64,000 nucleotides of DNA from Gnetum montanum. Lineage: Eukaryota > Streptophyta > Gnetopsida > Gnetales > Gnetaceae. Shown one piece after another: positions 11,573-22,689 of the stretch (the stretch's first letter is position 1; every line of letters begins with the position of its first letter). The DNA lies in assembly GCA_015680685.1 (NCBI GenBank), contig MNCI01027444.1, forward strand, positions 661,190 to 725,189, in the 5' to 3' direction. A program made the translations under genes and the position numbers. The notes under the pieces were generated by a model. The model made no database searches and was not told where the DNA came from. It worked only from the letters and a program-made list of their open reading frames with translations.

Positions 11573-12421
11573 TGATAAGCAGTGAGGTACCCCTACACTC
11601 AACCATACGAATATGAGCATGTACATGCAATCTAGTCAAACTCCATGAACAGACTAGTTGTGGCACCTAGATAGTTATATGTTGATCGTAATTCGTTGTC
11701 TTCCCACTTGGACTAGTATTTTCTTTGTCACATATGGTTTAGTCCAAAGTGAGGTGTATGATGTGATTTCTAATACTATGCTACTTCTAATGACAATGAG
11801 AAATAACTTGAGTAAACTAATAAGAAATAAGAAGCAAAATCTAAGCTAGCCTAAGTGCAATGAGCATCCATCCTCAATCATTCGTATACATCTTAGACTT
11901 CATGTACTACTTCTAGGATTACCAAGTGCACATTACTCAAATCACTACTAGATATGCTACAAGGTTACCATGTAGTTACACTTAAATGTTTGTGATTAAG
12001 ACGTACTCATTCCACATTTAGCAACAGAAATAGTAAATGATGATAAAAGAAATATTAACTAAGAAAAAAACAATAAAAAATTAGCAATTAGAAAATTAAA
12101 AAATAAGTGAATGCTGCAATGATGGAGTAATCTCAATCTTATTTCTAGTTGTGTGCATGTCCAACTACGTCACACTCGAACAAAGGTTTCGTACAATTAC
12201 AAGCATCACACTGCGAGCATGCACTTGGGAAAAGAACTGAAACTGACAAAAAGACTCCTAATGACTAAAACAATCACTAATGCTCTAATAATTCTTCCCT
12301 ATGCACCTAAGTGCTATATTTATAGACTAACATAGGTATCACAATATCGTATCTAGGCTACAATATCACGTACCCGATATCATGTACTCAATATTAGGGC
12401 CTAGCAAACCACAATTCATCA
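11573..12421 (-). repeat. 5' LTR of element B
   Basis: Pairs with 3255-4112. It ends TTCATCA at 12421 and is followed by the CTCAT target duplication. The differences from the 3' LTR look mostly like C/T and G/A exchanges. Confidence 0.88.
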
Positions 12422-12426
12422 CTCAT

Positions 12427-12912
12427 TATGCCAATTCATTAATATGCATGAAAACATAAATATTAACTAAGTACATGAAATATAAATTGCATTAAAAGTA
12501 AATTTAATCTAAGTCAAAGTGTTGCAATGAATTAGAATAAATCTTGATCTTACTATTGCCCATGAAATATGTCTAGGTACATTGCCACTCGAATAAGATG
12601 CCATACAACTGACTCAAATCAACACTACAGGCATTGACTAACTATTCTCTAAGACTACGAAATGAAACTACAAGACTCTAGCTACAAAATGACCAAAATA
12701 TTGCCAATATAGGACAGGAACACATGTATTTAAAGGCAAAAATAAACACAACATCGACAAGTACATGTTAACGTGTCATTACATGCGTCAACTAGATCGC
12801 ATTGACAAGTATGCATGGATGTGGCTATGTTGAAATGGCTATTTCAAGGTAGCTACATCAAAGCAACTACATCGATGCAATCCCATTGATGTAGCCATCT
12901 GATGCTTCATCA
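12427..12912 (-). mobile_element. 5' LTR of element A, second part
   Basis: This continues the LTR broken at 3254; CACTCGAATAAGATGCCATA here matches the equivalent stretch of the solo LTR. A TATA-like TTTAAATAC (minus strand) lies near 12727. The U3 end (12750-12900) carries CATCGATG and ATTGATG words instead of the GATATC words of the other copies, so A is a different subfamily. The outer end TTCATCA is at 12912. Confidence 0.75.
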
Positions 12913-14341
12913 ACATGCCTAGGCTAGCCTGTATCCCCTTTTTCTAACTTTCTAGCCATTAAATATCCCTTTCTTACTTAAGATATCAAGTCACACTTAA
13001 ACTAAATCCTAACTTTGGACATGACACCTAGAAAATTTCAAACCTTATTTCACTTTGACATTTATCTAAAAAATTGTCAAGTCATTCTAAATTACTCAAC
13101 ACTTAAGCAAAATCCAATTCCAACAACAATTCTACACCCTTATCAATATTTTCAATTTGATTTTTCATTTTGACCCCTCACCCTTGCCTCTAATTTTTGA
13201 GTTCAACTTTGAAAATAGGAAATTTTGGTTTTCCATCTTAGGTTCCAATGCTTTGAAAAATTTTTAGTTTTAGTTTTTAGCTTCTCATGTCCTAGGGAAT
13301 TTTTGAGCTACAGCTTCATAATAAAGACTTCAAAAAATTTTCTAACTTTCCTATCTTGTTCCATGTCATAAGAGATTTTAGCTCCTACTTTGACTTCAAT
13401 TTTATCACATCCAACTTAGGAGAATTTTTTCCAACTCTTTAACACTTAGCCAAGTTTCAAATTCCCACCCTGACTTACCCATACCTAAAGGTAAATTTCC
13501 TAAACTTTCCCCGATGGTGCACCTAACACTTAAATCTTTTTTTGTGACTCATTACTGATGCCTTAGTCTAGCCTATCCAACCACACAAGCATTAACCACC
13601 TCAGCTACACCTAGACTACTTGCCATGGGAACACTAGAATTTTAAGAAAACATTGACCATTAGCACCACCATGCTGAGCATTGCACAGGTCATGGGAAAC
13701 ATTGCAAAATATGGGAGTTGACTCTCATCCATCATCATTGACTAGTGTGTGCTCATGCCATCTAGTTCCTTATCACATTTATCAAAGCAATTTTAATTTT
13801 GATTCAAAAATTTGACAATATTTTGGTTTCTCTGATTAACTTCCAGAAATTTTCAGTTTCTTTGCTCAACTTCTAGAAATTTTGAAATCTTGCATTTATC
13901 TTTTTTTGTAGTTATGTTTGAATATTCATCATTAGAAAAATGAAAAAAATTACATTATAAGTATTACATTTATATTTAAACTTTATGAAATTAAGTTGCA
14001 AAACCAAACAAAAAATACCATTATGTTTTCTATTTAAGGTCAAGGAAATTCAAGAGGATGTTGCTAGAGAAGATGAAAAGAGGAGACTAATGTAGTTCAT
14101 AAAGAAAAAAATTTGCAATGAGCTGCTAGATAGTTTAAAAGTACTGAAAACTAATAGAAAGATAGATGAAGAGCAAGGCCAAAATTCTATCTTCCAACTT
14201 CTAAAACTGTATAATGATATCAAACTTATGAAATTAGGTTCTTATTTAATCAAATAAAAGAGAATTTCATTTGAAAAATATATGATGAATTATCAATGTT
14301 CTATATTATTGGAATGATCCATACAAAATTCAATAATGTGT
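12913..14341. other. AT-rich interval without a recognisable gene
   Basis: 13000-13520 is pyrimidine-rich with recurring AAAATTTTCTAACTT-like phrases similar to those at 29.2-29.6 kb, possibly retroelement spacer. 14040-14230 reads as a short lysine/glutamate-rich stretch with stops. Nothing further is supportable. Confidence 0.4.
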
Positions 14342-15180
14342 TTAATCATCAATAGTAAAGATGCATCTTGGTGCATATTTCCTCCTTCAAATGTATTCAA
14401 AGAGATATGAATCATGTAACTCCCTCCTTGGGAAATTTCATGGAATGCTAGCCTTTACTGCTTGCCATGTGCTTTATGTAGTATTTATATGAACACCTGT
14501 GATTGGGTCTTTAAAATTTAGTGAAAGATTAACCATACTATGATCAAAATGAATTTGATGAAGTCATTCTGAATCATAAGCTTTTCACATGTCACTGTAA
14601 ATGATAGAACCTAGCTTCAATTTATCAATGTTTCCTTAAACATGTTTTCAACAACAACAAGAAACATAAGAAACATATTATTTGATTCATGCTCAATTCC
14701 TCCAAATACCCAATGATTTTCAACACATCTATTGCTATTATACTTTCTTTTTCCAAACTTGGACTCATCAATTTCTACTACTTTTCATGGACCTGGAATT
14801 TGTTGTGGATTTTTTAATAAAGCATTTGCACACAAACTTCTACAAAAATTAAGCCAATGCACAATATGTGCTTGGATACTTGTTTTTTAATTTCTACATA
14901 CTTGTTAGAGTATTTCCAACTCCATTCATACATAATCATAAAGATTTTTTTTTAATTCTAACTTTGATTTCATAAACCAAGTTCCAAAATGAATATTTTC
15001 TTTTTTATCACAGCATAGACAAACAAATTTGCATTCTTCTTTATTTAAAGAATCTTTTTTTTTTCATTAGTATGTTAAAATTTGAACATACTTTTTCTCT
15101 ATACAAAAATCCTAAATCTTGACAGAAATCAATACTCTTCTAATTTTTGAGTTTTTTGACATAATTATTCTTGAGTCATA
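14342..15180 (-). pseudogene. Merlin / IS1595-type (ISXO2-like) DDE transposase relic
   Basis: Read on the minus strand. IDFCQDLGFLYREKVC is followed by a zinc-ribbon-like part (CKFVCLCCDKKEN, HFGTWFMKSKLEL), then VHWLNFCRSLCANALL. The catalytic region follows: VVEIDESKFGKRKYN (first Asp, codon at 14767-14769), VENHWVFGGIEHES, then IIYSDM with the second Asp (14591-14593), then VNLSLNFKDPITGVHINT. The catalytic Glu of the family's HTNTIEST motif is a TAA here (14474-14476), followed by STWQAVKASIP and YLFEYI. These blocks, in this order and spacing, are those of the DDE_Tnp_IS1595 family (bacterial IS1595/IS1016 and eukaryotic Merlin). A Trp became TGA at 14786-14788, and frameshifts lie in A-runs near 15050 and near 14890. 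About 280 residues in all. I could not find terminal inverted repeats. Confidence 0.8.
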
Positions 15181-16089
15181 AAGGAAAGATCCTAAAATAA
15201 AATTAGATTATCATTAAGAGATACATAATATTTTCTTTTGAAACTTTTATGAAATAATTAATAAATGGTATAATATAATAAGAAATAGCATCTCAAATTG
15301 ACCATAGTGGTAATGGTAAGATACTATAGTAACCAACTTGATCTTATTGGTAAATAGAACTTCACAAAAATAGTATAGTCTTGTAAACATGAAAAAGATT
15401 AATGCAAAAGAATAATGAACAATGTCTAAAATGATTAAGAATTATGACATAGAAAAATAAATGATTAATGCTTTGCATGGAAATTGTAAATGTGTAGACA
15501 TCTAAAAATTATTAAATTAACGTTGATGCTTTCCATGTAAACTATGAATATATTCGTGCCTACATAACTGTGCCTACAACCCAAAAATTAATTTAACTTA
15601 ACCAATAGATAATTACCATGTACTATCTTATTTGCAAAGATAGAAGACTAAAGCATTTTCCCCCTAGATATATGAAGGCTCCATCATTTTTTCCCCTAAT
15701 ATACGAAGGCTCCAAATGCACCAAGATAGAAGACCAAAGCAAAATAGAGAGATATCATCAAACTCATAAAATAATTCAAAATGTAAAATGAAAAAAAGAA
15801 ACATACAAAAGCTAATAAATTAATTTGACATTGTTAGGGGAAGGCTTCCTAAACTAAGGCATGCATAACATCATACATGGCTACATATGTTCTCTTTAGC
15901 ATATAAAGAAATCTATGATATGATTGGTGGCCCATGTATGCAACAATAAAACTATGATTGCATTGAATAAAACCATGATTAGGATGAATGATGTTCATTC
16001 AACCATGTATGTATGGACATGTATGGACATGCAAAACTACAATCTGTAGTTATGCAACAAAATCTACTAGAATCAACTTATCCGTAGTT
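15181..16089. other. AT-rich interval, nothing recognised
   Basis: No open frame or repeat structure that I can support. It may include the flanks of the Merlin relic. Confidence 0.3.
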
Positions 16090-17710
16090 CATCATAACAC
16101 ATGGGGAAATTGGTGTTTCTAAAGACCCTATGAAGCACACCCCCTCATAGCCTTAGAGACAGATCTCCTAAAAAATTTCAAACAACCAAAAGCTACCATT
16201 TCCATAGAAATGTATATCACCAGAAGTAGAACCCTTTTTGGAGGTGGCTATGGATAGACTACTACTCGTAGTTCATTGCATTCTAGAGTAAAATTTTACT
16301 AAAACTATTCCAATCAACCAGAAGTGTTGATGCCAAGGAAAATACAAGCTTCCAGATGTAGGAACACTTTCAGACACTCCTACGTGAACCATGCGAAGTG
16401 TACCCCTTCACAACCTTTGTAAAAAGCTCCCTAGAAGAACCTCCAATGACTAAAAGCTACAATTTCCACTGAACTGCAAATCCCTAGAAGTAGAAGCCTT
16501 TCCAAAAGATGTTGCAAATAGATTGCTACTTCCAACCCATCGTAGTCCACTGTAATATTTTCCTATAATCAATCCGGTTAACTGGAAGCATCAATGCCAA
16601 GGAAAATGCAAGCTTCTAGTTGCTGAAATGCTTTCAAACGCTCCTACGTGAAGAGCGCTAGAGGCACCCCATCATAGCCTTTGAAAAAGGCACTTTGAAA
16701 GATCCTCCAATGACTAGAAGCTGTAATTTCCACTAAAGTGTAAAACACCAAAAGTAGAAGCCTTTCCTAAAGTGGCTATGGATATACTGCTATTCATAAC
16801 CCATTGCGGTCCATTATAACATTTCCTTGGAGTCTTTCCAATCAATTAGAATCATCAATGCTAAGGAAAATGTGAGCTTCCAGTTGTTGAAATGCTTCCA
16901 AATACTCCTACGTGAAGAGTGCTAGAGGCACCCCATAACGACCTTTGTAAAAAGCTTTCCAAAAGAACCTCCAGTCGCTAGAAGCTGTAATTTCCACTAA
17001 AGTGCAAATCATTGGAAGTAGAAGCCTTTCCAAGAGGGGCTATAGATAGACTACTACTAGCATCCTATCGTAATCAATTGTAAAATTTCCATGAAATCTT
17101 TCTAGTCAACTGAAAGCATTGATGCTAAGGAAAATGTGAGCTTCTAATTGCTGGAATGCTTTTGGATGCTCTTGCATGAACCATGTGAAGCACACCCCAT
17201 CGTAGCCTTTGTAAAAAGCTTCTTGGAAAAGCCTTCAAATACTAGAAGCTATAATTTCCACTAAAGTGTAGATCACTAAAAGCATAAACCTTTCTAGAAG
17301 TGGTTGTAGATATATTGATACTCATAGCCCATTACAGCCCATTGTAAAATTTCCCTAGATTCTTTCTAGTGAACCAAAAGCATCAATACCAAGGAAAATG
17401 TGAGCTTTAGATTGTTAGAACACTTCTGAATGCTCCTGCATGGATCATGTGAAGCGCGTCCCCTCACAACCTTTGTAAAAAATGCTCCTTGGAAGAGCCT
17501 TCAATGACTAGAAGCTACAATTTCCACTAAAGTGCAGATCACCAAAAGCAGAAGCTTTTCTAGAGGGGGCTACAAATAGACTGCTACTCGCAACTTGTTG
17601 AGAAAAATTTTGCTAGAAATGTTCTAGTCAACTGAAAGCGTCAATGCCAAGGAAGATGCAAGCTTCTAGTTCCCAGTATGCTTTCGAAAGTTCCTACATG
17701 GGGGATGTTA
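16090..17710. repeat. 264-bp tandem repeat array, about six copies
   Basis: Equivalent points recur at 16189, 16453 and so on: the phrase (C)CAATGACTAGAAGCT appears at about 16443, 16707, 16971, 17234 and 17501, giving periods of 264, 264, 263 and 267. Each unit also carries ATGCCAAGGAAAATGCAAGC and CTCCTACGTGAA. The first unit is partial and the last breaks off near 17710. Copies differ by perhaps 10-20 percent, again mostly transitions. No coding potential is seen. It could be a satellite or the tandem-repeat part of a Tat-type retrotransposon. Confidence 0.85.
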
Positions 17711-18413
17711 GTCATAGTTAATGATTTAGAACTATGAAATAGTGTGGTTCACATCATCTTACACGTACATAAAAACCATTAGACATTGTGCAAATGAACA
17801 AAAACTAACAACTGAGGCTTTAGATTGTGCCATTGTAGCAAATTCAAGAGAACTAGTAGAAACAAGGTTTGTGGTGATTTGAAAGGTATGTATGGAGGTT
17901 TATTTTAATTTTAATTTATGTTTATCATTTACAATGTTTGTAGAATGTGGAATTTTTGTTTGAGTTAGCACCCAAAAAATGATTTTTGTTTAGATGCAAC
18001 AATGATGAGAGCATGTTGGTTTATGGGAAACAACATGACAACAAGAAATACAAGACTCATCAATTGGCCCTTTTTAAAAAATGAAATAATATGGTCCTAT
18101 TTCTATGTTGATGCCTTTGCTTGGATATACAAAGAGAAAATGGATTATTTTATTGTAGGTGAACAGAGAAATGCAATGTTTCTATGTGAATTTTTCCATA
18201 GGTAGAAAAACCAACAAAAATTGGAAAAAAAAACTCAATCCCAAGCAAACCACTACACTTGTTGTAGAAGTTAGGTTTTCTTAAATTTTCAAAGTCCTCA
18301 ATAGTGTTTATTATATATTTTATATATTGCATATTTTCAGAGTCCTACCTGATGTCCATATCTATACATGAATCAGTTATCATTGTTCGTATGGTTCAAA
18401 TGTTACCATAGGG

Positions 18414-21153
18414 GTGGCACCTAGGAAAGGAAGAGAAAGAAATAGGAGTGGAATAAAGACTAGTTGCCAATGTAATTTCATAGTTTGCATTATGTGTGGA
18501 ATTGAGCATGTGGCATGCATTATATATAAAGAAATGAATCATGTTAACATGTTAGGAGCTTATTGTCATAGCTTGCTTGGTCCCATGTCAGATAGAAGAG
18601 ATGCTTAGTCAATACATATTTCCCCTGAGATACGTCAAAAACTAGTGTCATTATGAAATAAAGGAGTTCTATTTGATATGATTTATGAGAGATATATTAA
18701 GGATATATTCAATGAAGTGCAAGAACTCAAGGTATCTTAGAAGAGGAACATTTTCCTTTCGAAAAATGACATTTACAATATTTGCAACAATGTTACACCG
18801 AAATACAAAAAAAGTGAGCATGATAAAATAAACACATGTTTATGGTACCAAAGAACCACTAATTTCTTATTTTACTATTAACAGAAGAACATCGAAGAGT
18901 CTATCCCAATTGATGAGTGGCAAGGTACCCCTACACTCAACCATACGAATACGAGTGTTACGCGTGCGATCCAATCAAACTCCACAGACAGACTAGTTGT
19001 GGCACCTAGACAGTTAGCCTTAGGTCGCTGTTCATTGTCTTCCCACCTAAACTAATATTAGCTTTGTCACATATGGTTTAGTCCAGAGTGAGGTGTATGA
19101 TGTGTTTCTAATCTAATTTTACTCTTGAAGGCAATGGAAGATAATATTAACTAGGCTAGCCTAAGATCAATGAGCATCTGTTCCTTGATTATCCGTACAC
19201 ATCTTGGACTTCATGCATGACTACCACTAGGATTACCAAGCGCAGATCCTAGGTATGCTACTGGGTTACCAAGTAGTCACACTTAAATGCTCATAATCAA
19301 GTCGTACTCATTCCACGTTTAACATGAGTTTAAGGGTGAGAGAGATTAATTAGGAAAGCAGTAAATAATAAGTAATTAAATGATTAAACTAAGTGAATGC
19401 TGCAATGATGAAGTAATCTTGATCTTTATTGCCAGTCATGTGCATGTCCAAGTACGTCACACTTGAATAAAGGATGTCGTACAATTACAATCACCACACT
19501 GCAGGCATACACTAAGAGGAAAAGGATTGAAAGAAAGAAATAAAAACACTTAAACTAACTAACTACTTTCTATCCCCTAACTCATCTGTCTACCTATTAT
19601 TTATAGATGAGGAGACAGGCTACGATATTTTGTATTTGATATCGTGGTTGGGCTATGATATCGCGGTCACCCAAATGCGACTCATCACCAATAATCATTA
19701 GGTTGCAATCACTGTAGATGCTAAAAAAAGATGATAGGCCTATCTCAAAACAACATACTTGCCATGGATTCAACCTTCAACACCAACAAATATAGAGTAA
19801 ACAAATATTTGAACTATTTTTCAGAAACCATGTATCTAAAATATCTTGTATTACAACTGGCTCATTTTTCTAATATAAATGGAATTTTTATAAATAGCTT
19901 CATCTTCACATAATCAAGGCTTTTGATTCATACTACAATGGACTACCTGTAGCATGGGTGATCTCCTCTAAGGTTACAGAGAAGGATGTCATAGCTTGGC
20001 TTTCTAAATTGATGAGAAGACGTAAGTCCCAAGAGCTATGATAAATAGTAAATGCATTCATGCTAGATGATTCAAAAGCTAAAATGAATTTTGTAAGGTA
20101 ACAATTAAAATAGTGATATTTATTTCATTATTTTAAACCTTAGCTCAAAATGAAGATATCATAATTCAATGTGAAATATGTATGTCTGTATTTGGTTGTC
20201 ATATTTTTCTACGCATTTGGCATGTATGGAGGGCATGGAGGAAGAACTTGGCAACAAAGGTTAGAGATTCTACAATGAGAAAGGCTATGGTAGCACATCT
20301 AAACTTTATTATGGATGAATGCAAAACTCCCATGGATGTAGTTATGGAAATTAACTTGTTAATGAGCATCAATAGAATGTTCACTTCATCAGTTACCTAA
20401 AGAGCCAATGGATAAATAGAGACAAATTTCATAAGTATATATAGATTGCAGTTTAATATATTTAGATTGTATGTTCCTCTTTTTTTTTTCTTTTTTGATG
20501 TTTTGCTAAGGGCTCAAAGGTTCATTTCTCATGGATGTGGGCAAAAGCCTATCATGATATTCCTCATGCACAATAACACACAAGCAATGTTGTGGAGTCC
20601 TATCATGGATATTTAAAGGGAAAATTCTTGAAAGATATTAAAAATAAAAAATACCATTGCATTGATTAGATTAGATGGACTTTGACAAAGGTACAACTAT
20701 ATTACTAGAAAAATGCAAGACTTAAAGCTATAGGATATCTAATAAATAGAATGGATAGAAAAATCAATAAGTAGTAAAATTGATATCTTTGATGACGATT
20801 GTATATAGTTACCAAATAAAGAAGATGAATATCTTGTGCGTAGTCAAAATTCTTGGAAATAGGATACTTGGTACAAGGTGTCCAAGGTGTTGTCTTTCAA
20901 TATTTGATGTGATTGTGGATGGTCCAACCTCAATCATTTTTGCAAGCATTTAATGAAAGCTTTGATATTAGTCAAGGGACATAACAGTGCATATAAGTTC
21001 TTCTTTAGAGATGAGTATTTTGGTTCAACCCCTATCGAGCCAAATTCATTTATGCCTCATGAATTTCCAAGCTATGAAGAGGCATCACAATTAGGGATAA
21101 CACCTAAGACATTCCAATCAGCCACTAGGAAATCAAATAGCAATGTAGTATAA
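18414..21153 (+). pseudogene. MULE (Mutator-like) transposase relic with SWIM zinc finger, split by a solo LTR
   Basis: Plus strand. 18414-18740 is a FAR1-like N-terminal region (KTSCQCNFIVCI, MNHVNMLGAYCHSLLGPMS, then an S-x-EIRQKLVSL-like segment). After the LTR, 19735-19800 gives NILAMDSTFNTNKY (first catalytic Asp) and 19920-20090 gives AFDSYYNGLPVAWVISSKVT and AFMLDDSKAKMNFV (second Asp). 20200-20330 gives IWHVWRAWRKNL, 20585-20625 gives NVVESYHGYLKGKFL (Glu), and 20908-20949 gives the SWIM finger CDC...CKH. The order is that of MULE/FAR1-type transposases. Many stops, frame changes and probable introns break it. Upstream from 17711 to 18410 I see only unplaced fragments. It is either a dead MULE or a dead FAR1-like domesticated gene; the frames cannot decide. 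Confidence 0.75.
18911..19687 (-). mobile_element. Solo LTR of family 1
   Basis: Exactly bounded by TGATGAG and CTCATCA, 777 bases, with a perfect 5-bp target duplication CCAAT at 18906-18910 and 19688-19692 and no internal region. It matches the LTRs at 3255, 11573 and 59732. A minus-strand TATA (CTATAAATAATAG) lies at about 19597-19609, and the motif words GATATC(GCGG) lie at 19620-19670. It splits the MULE relic. Solo LTRs arise by recombination between the two LTRs of one element. Confidence 0.93.
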
Positions 21154-22689
21154 AGTAGTATAGTATCTTTCGATGAGCATAACAAAACTAAATTTCAAAT
21201 ATCAAATGAGAAATTTGAATCATTTGAGGATAATGCATATGCAAGTTGGACAAAGAAAATAGCAACTTCGAAAAATACTACTCTATTATTAGTTCACAAA
21301 AAACCATGAACTTGTTATTCACAGTGTGAACAAATGCGCATTGCACTCTATTGTTCAACAGCAATTCACAATATTTGTTGTGAGATGCACTATGGTGTCA
21401 TAAACTATAAGGTCTATGCTATCTACAAGAAGGTCGCGTTGTATGATTAAACTATAGCTCACAATGTTTCTTGCAAGATGCATTTGAGTATTTTCAACTG
21501 TGATGCTTATGCGAATCATAGTTGCTCACATTGCACAAAATTTGAAAAAAATAAAAATAGGGCTATCATGATGATCACATTTCAACCATTTGAACATTAC
21601 ACACAACTAACTACAAAGGAGCAAAGTGCACTGGAAGGGTGCTAATTACTTACAACAAGATTCAATAGCACACATAGCAATGATGAACAAGATAAGTTCA
21701 TGTGAGCCCATTTCTTGAATTGTTGTTTTGAATTTAGCATCCTAGGATTTTATACAACTTGATGCAATGACAAATCTTCAAATACTTGTAAAACAATCTA
21801 CCCAACTTCTCTGCTTGAATTTGAATGTGCATGCATCTTGGAATTTCAAATTTTAATTTAAATTACTATTTAGATTTGTTTCAATTCCAATTTTTTTAAA
21901 TAAACTGCAGCTACCAAGATTTGTAGCATCATTTTAACCATAGCAAGATTAGAAATTTAGTCATTATGACACAACTTTCATATGCATGAAGGTTTGTAGC
22001 GTCATTTTAACCTTCCCATATGAAAGCTTTCATATGTATTCACATACATAACATCAGATGGTCTACCTTCCCAAAGAACTCATAGGCTCCAAGCTTCTAC
22101 CTCTTTCTCGAAATGTTTTTCTGTTGTGTTTCTAGGACTTAGGCATCTCATCATGAATATAATAATCAGATGCAATTCTTGATGGTTGATCTAAAGACTC
22201 AAGCAACTTTCTTGTCACTACTATTTGCAATTCTCTTTAAAACCGATATGCAAAGGAATTAATTACCTTGTCATAGAGTGCAAGCTTAGGTTTTTTTGGT
22301 TGAAATTGTTCCAAGATTATTAATTCATTAACTATGAGTAATTAAAGATGGTAAGGGCTACTAAGTACATTAAAGAAACATAAAAGTTAGACATATATGT
22401 TAATTGGTTAGTGGTTGTTTGTAGGTCAATTAATGTTCAAAAAACATGATTATGCAAAAAACAAATTATTCTATACGATAAAAATACTATTAGGCTAGAG
22501 AAAATTTGACTAGAGGGATGGGAAGTAGCTACATTGTCATGGATGGCTGAGTTTGAGTGTAGATTATGCATTTTTTCATTTACAATTATTTATTTTGAGC
22601 ATTAAACATATGGAAATGGCTAAGTTGGCAGCTTCGATTATTGCTAGTTTTTTAAATGATTTTTAATTTTTTTTTTATACTTTGCATTT
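21154..22689. other. Interval without a recognisable gene
   Basis: The first 150 bases look like the C-terminal tail of the MULE relic. 21300-21560 repeats short GCAC/TTGCAC phrases that recur at 24.6-25.1 kb, but no unit length is clear. The rest is AT-rich. Confidence 0.35.

Larger units (their letters stand above)
3255..12421 (-). mobile_element. Element B: complete non-autonomous LTR retrotransposon (9.2 kb)
   Basis: Two LTRs of 858 and 849 bases in the same orientation flank an internal region with a primer site, gag, an internal promoter-like block, a long extra ORF and a polypurine tract. A 5-bp target duplication CTCAT flanks it (3250-3254 and 12422-12426). I find no protease, RT, RNase H or integrase on either strand, so it would need enzymes from a partner. 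The gag type and the tRNA-Asp primer suggest an Athila-like partner, and a pol scrap of that type lies at 58.7-59.7 kb. By structure it is a LARD-like element (large non-autonomous LTR derivative) with coding capacity. Confidence 0.88.

Noticed and set aside
16090-17710. The 264-bp repeats as coding repeats
   Set aside because: 264 is divisible by three, but stops occur in every frame of each unit.
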